Notes under the pieces: model-generated | What the model was told of the DNA's origin: nothing | Databases searched by the model: none | Seen by the model: the letters and a program-made list of their open reading frames with translations, nothing else | Position numbers and translations under genes: made by a program | In this document: piece by piece, positions 25,137 through 36,300 of the stretch | Layout: each line of letters begins with the position of its first letter | How positions within the stretch are numbered: position 1 is the first letter of the stretch | NCBI RefSeq assembly: GCF_932276165.1 | Contig: NC_064002.1 | Coordinates: forward strand, 6,448,001-6,512,000 | Source of the DNA: Plutella xylostella | Taxonomy: Eukaryota > Arthropoda > Insecta > Lepidoptera > Plutellidae | Length of the DNA stretch: 64,000 nt | Direction: 5' to 3'

Positions 25137-25939
25137 TACTCTTTCACGCCAAAACTACTGAACGGATTTGAATGAAATTTGGTATACATACGGTCTAGAC
25201 CCTGGGAAAGAACATAGGCTACTTTTTATCCCGGAATTCCCACGGGAAAACTTTTTAAGGCGAAGCGAAGCGCGCGGGAACAGCTAGTGTGTGATAAAAT
25301 TACATAAAACTAAAAATATACCATTAAAGTGTATAGTATACAAATAATCTGTCTATTATTATTGATATTATTCTTTCACGAGCAACTAATAGAAGCAAAC
25401 TTTGTTACTGGGGATGGTACACAAAATAATTTGTTCACTGCACTTACCGATAATAAGTTTAACATGAATGTATATCTAAACTAAAGGTCAGTAATAAATA
25501 CACAAGAAATTCAAATCTCCTTTATTTAATACATATTATATTGGATAAAAGTTTATATAGTCTGTAGATTGATTGTAACAAGAAGGCTTACAGGTAATGA
25601 ATGATTAACCTATATCATATTTATGTAAAAACTAAATATACGAAGACATGCACGATGGACAGTTTAGAAATAATCACATGGATAATTGTGGGGTATGGAT
25701 ATGTTGTGGGCTGCATTATTCAATAATGCAATGTGTTTTTGGTCAAAGCATCTATAGAGCAATGGAGTTCTGGGAGCAATAATACTTATTTGTAAGAGGT
25801 TAAAATGTACACTTTTATCTATGATGTAACACCTTGAACCAAAATTAAATTGAATAACAATGTTTTTACTTACTTGACGGGCCGCTGGTTCAAATTCTGA
25901 TGAGGCTGACATGGTGTAAATATCATCATCTTGGGTCAA
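13785..25939 (-). CDS. upSET: UpSET / KMT2E (MLL5)-like PHD and SET domain protein
   Basis: Ten coding exons on the complement: 25874-25939, 22995-24736, 20536-22909, 20146-20324, 19690-19885, 19056-19494, 18884-18969, 17352-18806, 16912-17194, 13785-14083. All junctions are GT-AG and phase-consistent, total 7119 nt, 2372 aa. Residues ~760-805 form a C4HC3 PHD finger (TRCICDFTHDDGYMICCDRC, GEWQHVDC, CEMC). Residues ~965-1120 form the SET domain ending CACGNPKHCKVNG. The canonical SET NHSCxPN motif reads RRSCKPN here, so the catalytic Asn-His is lost, as expected for the MLL5/SETD5/UpSET group, whose members act in HDAC-containing (Set3-like) complexes rather than as robust methyltransferases. 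A KRGPKRPKKTEVIRKGTKRK basic stretch and long Pro/Glu/Lys low-complexity arms flank the domains. A 5' UTR intron is likely (donor ~26637, acceptor ending ~26166). Confidence 0.93.
14760..15287 (-). repeat. Interspersed repeat with central palindrome (copy 1 of 2)
   Basis: It is homologous in inverted orientation to 43604-44272. Shared landmarks are ATTGACATATATATTACT, GTAAGGACAGGCC, a perfect hairpin GTTGGCCCTAAAAT/ATTTTAGGGCCAAC at 14825-14856, and the end piece GAACATTTTACTCAAACC read on the - strand. No ORF. The second copy is inserted in another transposon, which shows that the family is or was mobile. Confidence 0.7.
15832..16388 (+). repeat. Lepidopteran interspersed repeat of the GGTTCCGTAGCC type
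   Basis: It starts TTAGGGTTCCGTAGCCAAAA, has TGTCCGTCTGTCCGTCTGTC, and closes with CTACGGAACCC...GAGCCCGACTCGCACTTGG. This arrangement is familiar from many lepidopteran genomes as a dispersed element. No coding capacity. Its class is not determined. Confidence 0.7.
25070..25289 (+). mobile_element. Helitron-like non-autonomous element (Lep1 type)
   Basis: It starts ACTAATATTATAAATGCGAA, contains a (TGTC)n tract at about 25104-25136, then AACTACTGAACGGATTTGAA, CTACTTTTTATCCCGG and GCGAAGCGAAGCGCGCGGG, and ends CAGCTAGT. The CTAG(T) terminus without TIRs or target duplication fits lepidopteran Helitron derivatives. It lies in upSET coding intron 1. Family name from memory. Confidence 0.7.
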
Positions 25940-27249
25940 GCCCTAGATGATGCCTTGAAGTGCTCCTCTGCCTCCAAGCTTATTTCTTGAGACTGCAATC
26001 GAAAATTGGGTTTTTTACCACTGAATCTTCACTTCTCATAAATAAACGCGATGCACATCATAGTATTTCTTGGCCAAATATGTATGGATAGACCATGATT
26101 GAGGCACGGCAGTAGAGGTCATTGTTCCAGAAACTAATGGAAATTCACTTTCAATTGTTCCCTAAGGAAAAATATACAGAAATACATCAAAATAAAGAGT
26201 CCCGGATGCTACGGAGACGCAATAAGTACATAAAATAACTAGATAGGTTAATCCACTGCCGCCATTATTGTAGCACGAAATTGGTAATGTCTTTCAGATA
26301 AACATTAAAAAATGTAAACATACACTGGTTTTAATGGGTTATATCGAAAATATTGTGAGAATTAAGCTAAAATATACTATTTAGGGACCTGAATAATTTA
26401 CCCAAGCCCGCATAGTAACAAAGGGGAATGCGTTATGTACTTAGAAAATGAGGCAGTAATTATAGCCTAAACATTTGAACATTTCATGTAAATATGTGAT
26501 GTTAAAAAGATTTAGCGTAAGTTTTTCGAAGCAGTAAAGCTTAAATAAGAACTGCGGCAGAATCAAAAGAGGAAAGATCTATGAAATCCAGATGTAAACA
26601 CTTTTCTGGAAAAAAACTTATTTAAACGTTTACTAACCTTAGAGCCAATGAATTAATAACACCAGTGATTCAGCGAAACTATTTTTATCAATTAATTGCA
26701 TAGCACATAGGAAAATGCACTCAAAGTTCCCAACTACGACCAAAACATTTACTAGAGTCGAAGATGGCGGCCATTGCATTTTCCATACAAAACAACGGGG
26801 TTTCACGAACCATGTCGAAGTACTAAATAACTTCCGGTTTTATGATATACTTTTAAATGATATTATCTCACAATAGACGTAATTACATATTCAAAGTAGC
26901 TGAAAAAACATATATTTAATTAATATTTTAAATTAATATAGAATTGTAGGATTTAATAACAAAATACATTAAATTAAAATAATAAATATGGTATTTGATT
27001 TTTTGTCTATGGTAGATTACTCTATGGCGACGTATTTTTTTTTAAATTTGAAGCATAGACAATATAGAAAGCGTTGCCCATAAACATTCAAGAAGCGTTC
27101 AAGAAAAAAATATAAAAAATCGATAATACGGGTATTGCCAACCCAGAAAACTTCTTTGGGCAGACTACTCTAGATTATTCTTCTAAGCCCTAAAATAGAA
27201 ACAATGGAGGCAGATGTGAATGTGAGTCATGATTTCTAAAACAAGATGA
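25940..27249. other. upSET 5' UTR, probable promoter and upstream flank
   Basis: Reading leftwards, this precedes the upSET start codon. A 5' UTR intron is plausible: acceptor ATTTTTCCTTAG on the - strand near 26166, donor AAG|GTTAGT near 26637. An AAGATGGCGGCC at 26761-26772 is YY1/Pho-like and typical of housekeeping promoters. Nothing coding is seen. Confidence 0.45.
26761..26772 (+). promoter_or_regulatory. YY1/Pho-like motif near the upSET transcription start
   Basis: AAGATGGCGGCC matches the AAGATGGCGGC class of initiator-proximal YY1 sites and sits about 820 bp upstream of the upSET ATG, just upstream of the inferred 5' UTR exon. Motif match only. Confidence 0.35.
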
Positions 27250-28653
27250 ATTGGAACAGCACTTGGATGTGAAGCGGCCATACACGCCACTCGTGCGTTT
27301 ACCAGTGACGATCCCGATCACATAATTATTAAATTAGACATACGCAACGCCTTTAATAGCGTTGAAAGAGACGTTTTGCTGAGGGAAGTAATGGAGCAGG
27401 TACCAACACTCTATCCCTTCTTACATCAGTGCTATTCGTCTCCTAGCAATCTATTTTACCACGAGACATCGATCGCATCGCAGGTTGGTGCCCAGCAGGG
27501 GGATCCGTTGGGACCGTTGGTGTTTAGCCTCGCATTACACAAAACTATATCCTCCATTAAATCACCCCTTAATATATGGTATTTAGATGATGGTGTGATT
27601 GGCGGAAGCCCAGAAACAGTTTTAAATGAGATACCAACTTTAATCTCGAACCTAAAATCGATTGGGTTGATCCTCAACAGCAAAAAATGTGAATTTTTTG
27701 GTAACACCCCAAGGGCGCAACAAAGCTTTTCGCTATTTGAAGCTATTGTGCCAGGTTTACAAAATACAGTTAAGGACCAATTTATGTTACTGGGAGCACC
27801 AATTTTCCCAGAAGGTATACCCGCTCTACTCGAGAATAAACACCAAACGTTCTCCAAGCTGACGAATCAGTTAGATAAACTATCATCTTGTGTAGCCCTC
27901 ATCCTATTAAGGAGTTGCCTTGCTATGCCCAGGCTGACGTACACCGTGAGGACATCTCCCGCCTGGCTGTTCCCTGATGAGGTGGCGGCATTGGACGCGA
28001 CTGTAAAGCGGACATTGGAAACAGTTCTGAATGTCTCTCTAAATGACGCGCAATGGTGTCAAGCATCTTTACCCATACGACATGGAGGCATTGGGGTTCG
28101 TAGGCTGCAAGATACTGCCCTAGTCGGATTCCTTGCGTCGGCGCACGGGGTCGTAAATCTAGTCACTCAAATACTCTCAATTAATGGTGATGGATTTACG
28201 GTTCCGTTCGTAGATGTAGGGTTGACAGAGTGGGCTAGCAGGCATCCGAACCAGAATGTTGTCAAACCGAACATACAGAAAGAATGGGATGAAATTCAGT
28301 GTAAGGCTCTCGTTGCTGATATTATGGCAAACTCCTCGGGGGCCCACCTTGCACGGATTAAGGCGGTTACGAGACCGGAAGCGGGAGCCTGGTTGCATGC
28401 ACTGCCTTCGCCCCAGCTTGGCACATATTTGGACAACGACAGTTTACGCATTGCAGTAGCATTGCGACTTGGCTGCGACGTCTGTGTCCCACACAAGTGC
28501 ATCTGCGGGGTGATGGTAGAGGCAGACGGCCACCACGCTCTCAGCTGCACGAGGTGTGCCGGGAGGTTGCCCCGTCATAGTGCCCTCAACGACATAATAC
28601 GCAGAGCTTTGGTGTCAGCTAACATCCCGTGCGTCCGCGATACAGCGCGGTAA
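27250..28653 (+). mobile_element. Truncated non-LTR retrotransposon: reverse transcriptase and zinc-knuckle-like end
   Basis: An open frame of 467 codons begins inside the RT (IKLDIRNAFNSVERD, motif A), continues through GAQQGDPLGPLVFSL (motif B) and WYLDDGVIGG (the YxDD catalytic box), and ends with CVPHKCICG...DGHHALSCTRC, a Cys/His cluster found after the RT in this LINE group. The 5' half and the endonuclease are missing and the frame stops at 28653. The uninterrupted catalytic region suggests a fairly recent insertion. It lies upstream of upSET on the opposite strand. LINE clade not assigned. Confidence 0.88.
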
Positions 28654-29055
28654 TGCGGCTAGCTTGTTGGGCACTTTCGAGCCAGGAACGATACGAGGCG
28701 GCATCTTTGACTAGTTAGACTAAGTTTGAGGCGAATAGTTTGAATTTGTAAAATTTTATCTTTTATTTCAGTTTTCACAATTTTATTTACAATTAGGTTA
28801 GGCTTCATTAGTTAAATGTTAATTTATATTATAACCTTGAATAAATTGATTATAGATGAATTTTTGATTACTAGTTTGTAGTGTGGGACAGGCCAAAAAG
28901 GACCGTGGGACTTGTCGTAGTTGTAACATGGAAGAGGCCTATACAATGTAGTGGATTTTCATAGGCTGAACATATAAATAAGATGTTGAGATAAAGGTGC
29001 CAACACACCATCCGGCGCAGCCTACGGACGCGGCTGCCTGCTGTCAGCCGTGACT
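28654..29055. other. LINE 3' flank and spacer
   Basis: The DNA after the RT stop resembles a LINE 3' region (GTGGGACAGGCC, GAAGAGGCCTATACAATGTAG). From about 29004 there is ACACACCATC...GGACGCGGCTG...CAGCCGTGACTTA, which recurs at 30251-30305. Confidence 0.5.
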
Positions 29056-30124
29056 TACAGTGAAACTATTAATTCATAAAATTAATGTTTGAGGAACTAA
29101 AATTTTCAGGAGCCTGGCACCATTAGAAAAGAAACATAAAAGTCATAACAATTGTTTATGGCAGTTGGCGGTTGGCTGTTTTTTCAATTTTCTTATTAAT
29201 TATTAGGATAATCTAGATATAAACAACTATTTACGCTTGTTTGCAATTAGGAAGAAGAAGAAAAATATTCGTAGTCAAGCTAGGGAAGTTATTTATCGAG
29301 TTTATATACAATGTTTAGCGGAACATGAAGCTGGACACATTTTGTCGAATTTGGAGGATGTTTACGCTCGTACAGCGTCTATGACGGGTATGTAACATTG
29401 TACAAATTGTAATAATTCATTTTTTATCCGTTACCAATGCTTCATTTATCGATAAACCTAGGTTTAGAGCCCAAGTTGAACATTGTTTACATACCGCTGG
29501 TTGTAGGTTTGAGCTGGTTTAAGTTGAGTCAAACCATAACATTTTGATACTTGAAGATATATTTTTTGTTTACTTACTAATTTCTCATTCTGTTACTCTG
29601 TTTTTCTTAACTTAAGGGTAGTTTCAAATAAGCATTTTTAGATAGATAGATAGATATTCTTTATTTGTACACAAAAACTTTTATTTTATTTTGTAGGAGT
29701 ATCGGACAGTACCGTCTGGCATATTGCAAAAGAGTGCTCTAAATATGGAATATTTCTAACTCCTGGAAGAAACAGAACAGGCCGTCTAAAAAGAGAAATT
29801 GATGATTTAACTATGTGTGCCCTTCGTCAACAAATCCGTATATTTTATAAAGTTGTAATAACGTTATTTAAATAAATATTTATTGGTTTCACTATTAGCC
29901 TTCATATTAACACCTTAGCTTGAATAATGAGCTTTTTTGTGGATAGTAAGTTGTTTTTACCCGACTGCCGAAGGAGGAGGGTAATGTTTTTAAATACAGA
30001 AATAGGGTAGGTAGTCACAGGCAAAATTTCAAGTATCAAAGTCAGTTTTGTTTCGCTATATAGGGTTGCTACATGAAAGATAGCTGCGCCCTCATTTAAT
30101 TTCAGGACTTTATAGTTTGACGTA
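29056..30124 (+). mobile_element. Tc1-like DNA transposon copy with spliced transposase N-terminus
   Basis: The left end reads TACAGTGAAACTAT and the right end CAGGACTTTATAGTTTGAC, matching other copies with TIR core AACTATAAAGTCCTGA. Inside, + strand coding pieces are IRSQAREVIYRVYIQCLAEH (from about 29255) and VSDSTVWHIAKECSKYGIF...LTPGRNRTGR (29700-29790), separated by a GT-AG intron (29391-29696). This is the helix-turn-helix N-terminal part of a transposase; the catalytic DDE part is absent, so the copy is internally deleted and non-autonomous. Related copies: 43154-44848 and 52392-52610. Confidence 0.75.
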
Positions 30125-30823
30125 AAGGTATCTAGATAATAAATGTACACTTAAGGACTTGTGTAATATGTACACGACGCTGTTCAATCTAAGTGTTAAA
30201 CGTTCTATCGGACGTAAGTCGCGGACCTTGGGCTGACCTTCACCTTTGAAGGTGCCTACACACCATCGGACGCGGCTCACGGACGCGGCTGTCAGCCGCG
30301 ACTTAAAGGTAAGGATTGTACACTATACTGTTCAAACTATCGGACGTAAGTCGTGGAACTTGGGCTTTCAGACGTCCGAGAGCGATCTGGCACGAACCAT
30401 CCCAAAACACCGTGCACACCGGCACACCTATCAGTCGCGGCCGTCAGCCGTGTCTAATGATGTGTCGCCACCTTTATTGCCAAACGTGCCAAACACGGTG
30501 TACGAAACCACTATTTGTCAACTATTTGACCACTATAGACTGCTTTATAATAATACTAGCAGAGAGGATTATTCTGAATTTCGTGTCTTTATTTTTGGCA
30601 GCCACTGACCTCTACATTATAGGTCAGTGGCTAAAGCGCCATGTCCGTTATTATTCTGAGACCCGCATCAGTGTCAACTGTCAAAAAACACAGATAAGTT
30701 CACATTTCTTGTTTCACACATGAGTTTGTTTAGATTTTAGGTTATTCGGTAAAAATTCGTGGTTATTTTAGTTTCAAACTAATTAATTTCATTCAAGATA
30801 TTCATAATTTCCCTTGTAGAATA
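30125..30823. other. Spacer and probable EBP2 promoter
   Basis: It contains a second copy of the GGACGCGGCT/CAGCCGCGACTTA sequence (30251-30305, compare 29004-29055) and a small perfect hairpin at 30601-30631. EBP2 starts at 30824. No gene of its own. Confidence 0.5.
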
Positions 30824-32652
30824 ATGACTGACTTTGAATTAAACGCCAGTGACTCTGAAGTTGACTCTGATGAAGAGGTAAATACTAATTTTCTTTTTTT
30901 GTAGCATGTATTCATGCATTTTTCCTTAATCCTATAAATTAACTAACCTTGTTGTTTCAGCTGCAAGAAGCTTTTGCTAAGGGACTATTGCAGCCCGGGC
31001 TAAATGAAGTTGTAGAGAAAACAGCAAAAAATTACATTAATAATGTAGCAGAACTGAAGATAAAGTTAAAAGAAATTAAACTAAAGTTACCATGGGTTGA
31101 AACATTAGACCTAGTGACTACAGTTGCCCCGATGGCTCCGGATATAGCACTCCAGTTGCAAGAAACTGCTATTAAAAGAAAGTAAGTTTTTTTAATTTTA
31201 TTAATTAATAATTGCAGTAATAGTTGCAATAACATTAGGTACGGTCATGTGCAAAGAAATCTGACCCCCCTCTCATACTAACAATGCTTCTGAGGGGGGT
31301 CAGGTTTATCTGCCCCTTACTGTACAAAAGAATTCCCACAAAACCAATATTTTTGTTTTATTATTTTATTGGATACTTTCTATGGTGTTAGAATCCTGGG
31401 GTAAAAATAATCCTACATCACTCTACATAATTTAAAAATTGGTGATATTAAATCAACCTTCTGAATGTTCTCAAAATATGATAACATATCTGCAACTTCA
31501 TATGATTAATTTTAATAAACATTTCAGGAATGTGAAAGAAAATACTAAAGGGAAGCAAGCGTATGATCCAACCCAAGACCCAGTCCTCAATGAGTTCAAG
31601 CGAGAGAACCTGCTTCACCGGCAAGCCCAGGCCGCCGTCATGGAAGGTATAAAGAAATTGAAGGAACTGAATATACCAACTAAGAGGTAAATTTATTGAA
31701 ATGGTACTTAAAACCTTCCTAACTAATACATTTTTAAAAGTCTCAGCAATCCTATGTATTTAACTTTAATTATTTTTATTTACTACTTAATAGAGGTAGG
31801 TTCTTTTCATATAAATGTATAAATGATAAAGAGGAATCATTACACTAGTAGTTTTATAGTTTGTGTGTCTGTGTACAACTAATCACATCTCTTATCAATT
31901 CCCTAGACCCGAAGATTACTTTGCAGAGATGGCAAAGAGTGATGAACACATGCAGAAGGTACGCAAGAACCTGCTCGCCAAGCAAGCCGCCCAGGCTCGC
32001 GTGGAGAAGGTCAGGCAGCTGAGAGACCAGAAGAAAATTGCTAAGCGTGTACAGGTGAGAATTATTACCTTGCTTATCATTTCAATCCAGGATATAGAGG
32101 ATATTATTCAGTGTCATTCTCTTATGGAGTATGTATTTAATTTTCTCAGTAAGAAACTTCTTAGCAAACACTAAAACATTAGTAACATTGGTCAATTTCC
32201 CGAAAGAATTAGCCAGTCATAAACTCATCCCTAAGTATCCATACACTGAGTAATAATATGATAATTAATTAACAATTATTTTTCCTCAGACGGAAGCCAA
32301 GCTGAAACAAGCATCTGACAAGAGGGAAATGCTGGAGAAATTGAAACGAGTGAGGAAAGGCAAGTCCTCAGACTTGGACTTCTTAGACGACAACAAAGGC
32401 AAAAACAATAACAAAGGAAAGGGCGCAACTGCCAGGAGTGCCAAAAAGAGGGCAAATAAAGATCAGAAATTCGGATTCGGCGGGAAAAAGAAGGGGTCTA
32501 AGTTAAACACAAGAGAGTCTTCTAATGACATGGATGGATTCAATAGTTCCGCTAAAAAGAAACCTTTTAACTTCAAGAGTCATAACTTTAAGGCTAAGGG
32601 TAAGAAACCCCAAAGACCTGGAAAGTCTAAGAGGAAGAATGCTAAGAGATAA
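30824..32652 (+). CDS. Ebp2: EBP2, rRNA-processing protein (EBNA1BP2 homologue)
   Basis: Five exons: 30824-30877, 30961-31181, 31528-31686, 31907-32054, 32290-32652, total 945 nt, 314 aa, close to the usual ~300 aa. The protein starts with an acidic head (SDSEVDSDEE), then the conserved EBP2 core (LQEAFAKGLLQPGL, LPWVETLDLV, DPVLNEFKRENLLHRQAQAA, PEDYFAEMAKSDEHMQKVR), a charged coiled-coil segment, and a Lys/Gly-rich tail ending in QRPGKSKRKNAKR. EBP2 is a nucleolar factor needed for maturation of the 60S subunit. Intron 2 carries an 85-bp inverted-repeat element. AATAAA follows at about 32683. It is convergent with SRP72, 736 bp away. Confidence 0.95.
31240..31324. mobile_element. 85-bp inverted-repeat MITE in EBP2 intron 2
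   Basis: A strong hairpin TCTGACCCCCCTC / GAGGGGGGTCAGG sits in a slightly larger imperfect inverted repeat bounded by TACGGTCA and TTACTGTA. TA at each end suits a Tc1/mariner-type MITE. Confidence 0.5.
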
Positions 32653-33388
32653 TTATTGTTGTAAGCTAGCCTGTAATTTTAAAATAAATGTTTTCTGATA
32701 ATAAATTATAGTCTTTCATATAAATTTCTACAATGGGGTAAATACTATTATTTGTTAGATTACCTTTCCAATTCTATGGTGGTTTGTTAGATGGAAAATG
32801 AGAAATAAAAAACAGACATTGAAAAAAGATATTATAATTCATAATAAAAACAGTAATAACTGCTGGGTTCTCGGTATGACAGTGTAAAATTTAAGCACAG
32901 AGTTAATATTTAATTTTAGAGTTTGGCTAGCACTTGATGTTATAACAAAATGTTGGTATGAGTACATTATTTTATCGGATATTATAATTTAATTTTCCAA
33001 ATTAAAGAACCCAACAAATAAAAATACTTTGCTTTGCGCACACAAATAGGTTCCCAATGCTATTTATTCAAAGAGGCTATTATTCCAAAGGCACAATTTT
33101 TATTTAATTAATCTGATAATATAATTAATACGAAGAAGATATAACTTGACTTGATAATACAATTTGTGAAACTCTGTAACTATAACTATTTTCTTAGGAT
33201 AGGAGCCAGTGTAACAATGAACAAAGTAAATCAGTAAAAAATCCAGGTTTTAACGTATTTAACTTATTTGAACCCACTTTGAACCTCATACAAGAACTCA
33301 AGACTCAAGAACTTAATAGTGCCCATAGACTAAGGAGTCCACACGCCCACACCCCAAACTCCTTATTCTAAGGTTTATCCCTTCACGT
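32653..33388. other. Convergent 3' UTR interval between EBP2 and SRP72
   Basis: AT-rich, with poly(A)-type hexamers for EBP2 near 32683 and 32701. No ORF of note. The SRP72 3' UTR enters from the right. Confidence 0.7.
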
Positions 33389-36300
33389 TTATCGCCTCTT
33401 CCCCTTCTTCTTCTGCTGTTGCTTGCGTTGCCAGGCGCTCTCGCCGCTGCTGGGCTTGGCTTCGACACGAGGGCTCTTGGCCGAGGCCGCGGACCCACCG
33501 CTGGCGTGGACCTTGCTCATGTCACTGGAAAGTAAAGGTGATGTTGTAGGTGATAAGTGGAAAATTTTTGGTGATTATTTGTAATGCCTTGAACATTTTC
33601 GTAGAGCGTCAAGGCGCTATGTTTGGTACATGTGGAGAAGTATATGGACTGCAATTGGCTGATGAAGATACCAGAAGACAGATTATTTCAATAGCGCTAA
33701 CAACATTTTGACATTCTGTATACATTTCTATTGGATTTGCTCTCATTTGAAAACCAAACCAGCGATGACAATTAATTAATTTGAAGTAGGTATTTGGCTA
33801 CTCACTATTGGTCAGTGGCAGTGGTGGACATGCCCTGGCTGCCCTTGATGACGTCACGCCGCACGCCGCGACGCTTGCGGTACGCAGTGCGCTCGTACTT
33901 GGGAAGCCATCTGAGAATATTAGTAATAAATGTGTTAATTTGTAAGTACTTATACATACAGAATGTTAAGTTTAACAACGTTTAATTAGTTTTATATGTT
34001 CCGGCATACAAAGTGGCGCCTCTTACGTAAATTGAAGCTTATTTGTCAGAAATTGTATGCTGATGTCAGGAGGAGAAGTAATAGTTTTAGATGACAGGAG
34101 GAAAAGTAATAGTTATTCGCAATCTATAAAACTGGGCGATACTAATAAAGGTACATTGTACTTTCTGATCATATTTTTTGGACGATCTTTTGTGTTAACG
34201 ATGGTAAGCCAGGATAAGTTGGTAACCACTGTAGGTGGTTCTTTCGAGTAGTAACTTACTAAATAAATAAAGGTAAGTAATTAAACAGCCTCATTAACAA
34301 TGATACCTTTCTGGGTCGGGCGCCCGCGACAGGTCGGCGGTGGGAGGCAGCTTCGTCTTCCGCTTGCGTTTCTTCTGGGTCTTCTTGTTGGTCAACTCGG
34401 AGCCAGGGGTTCTGAATAATAGGCATTAAATAAACATTTATACAAAATTATGACTAGGTATTTAAATATATTTTATAGGTGTAGTCAGTCCAGTCAGCAT
34501 AGTTAAGTTTAGTTTAAAAAAATATTTCTGTTCGACTTTAAAAGAATTTGGTTTAGTAGGTGTGTGTTTTAGATATAGATATCTTACCCAGGGGATTGTT
34601 CCTGCTTGCTTTGCACAGTTTTCTTCACCACCTTGGCACCCATCATCCATTTGGAAGACTCCAACGCTTCAATGTCGATCTTGCACTGAAACATAATATT
34701 ATATTTAAAACACCCATACATAGCCAACAAAAAAGAAAATAAAGACTATTCAACTTTTACTTCTTGAGGTTTGTAGGACCTATAACTCCTCAACCGGCAG
34801 TGGCAGTCTAGTGGCCAGTGTCTTTTAGTCTTCGAAGAAAAGCAATTCCGCCAGCCAGTACCAACAAAATCCATGCAACTTTTTCTTTTTCCAAAACCAA
34901 CCTCTAACTCCTCGACCGGCGGCAGTCTAGTGGCCAGTTGCTTCGCCCGCTGGGGATCAGCGGCTGCCAGTGCCTTCACTAACTTCGCCAGTGTCTTCTT
35001 GTCTTCAGGCGCGGCTCGGGCTAAAGCCTCGTGGGCCTCGGCGGCCGCGGCCGAGTCGCCCGCCTTCATGTGGATGTCGGCTGCTGCTCGCCATACCATG
35101 CGGAGGGCCGCGAATTTCACCTGGTGGGGGTTTCAATTTTATTAATGGAGTGTTGATCTCAGGAACTGATGAAAAGAAACGTTGTGCAGGTAAGTATTTA
35201 ATTATATCTAGATACATACACTTATAGTATACAGTAGGAATGATATCTCGAGTTATGTAGGCAATGTTAATTTTATCGTTTTTTTTTTCTATTTGGTGTG
35301 TAGTCGATTAAAATATTTAAAAAAATAATGAATTTAACATCCATACTGTAAATACAACAGAATCAAGTCTACGTCGCAATACGAGATATTACCCCATAGT
35401 TTGGACTGAATTTCATATTTCATTTGACATAAAGAGTCAAATACGTCCACTCACCTCATCATTCTTATAATGATTGTAGAGATTGTATATACAGTAGGAA
35501 TGATATCTCGAGTTATGTAGGCAATGTTAATTTTATCGGTTTTTTTTCTATTTGGTGTGTAGTCGATTAAAATATTTAAAAAAATAATGAATTTAACATC
35601 CATACTGTAAATACTGTTGCAACAGAACCAAGTCTTTGTCGTAACACGAGATATTACCCCGTAGTCTGGACTAAATTTCATATTTCATTTCTTCACATAA
35701 GAGCCAAATACACCCACTCACCTCATCATTCTTATAATGATTGTAGACGTCCTTGAACAGTTGCGACGCCTTCTCATACTCGTTGTCGGCACAGAGCAGC
35801 GTGCACAGCACGGAAATGACCGCCGGCCGGTACTTGAACTCCGACTCTTCTAGAAGCTTCACCGCGGCTTTGCGGTCACCCTGCGAAAGAAATGCCGTTG
35901 TAAAACACAGTCTTTATGGATGATTTATAGCTATTGGAAAGTTTCGCATGGTACTTATTCATCTATTCGTGCGCAAGGCTTGTTGTTGGCACCATCTGCT
36001 GAACCCCTGTAAAGTAGCGGCTTTGCATAACCTACCAATTTTCCCAGTGTTTAAAATGTATGGGTTGGAGTCTACAATAGTAAGTAGATACAATTAAGCA
36101 TTTCTAAGTTTTCACTCTCCGACCCCGTTCCCACTTGTTCCGGCCCGCCCCCGCTGCATGTGTCACCTGCGCCAGCAGCACGTGCGCCGCGCCCAGCGCC
36201 AGCGCGCCCCCGTGCCGCAGCAGCAGCGCGGCCGCCGCCCCGCGCTTGCTCTCCTTCAGCAGCGAGCTGGCCTCCACGAGCGCGGCGCGGCGCTCCTGCT

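Noticed and set aside
30246..30723. Overlapping + strand ORFs of 120 and 135 codons before EBP2
   Set aside because: They overlap in two frames, show no domain, include a repeated GGACGCGGCT unit, and end before the EBP2 promoter.
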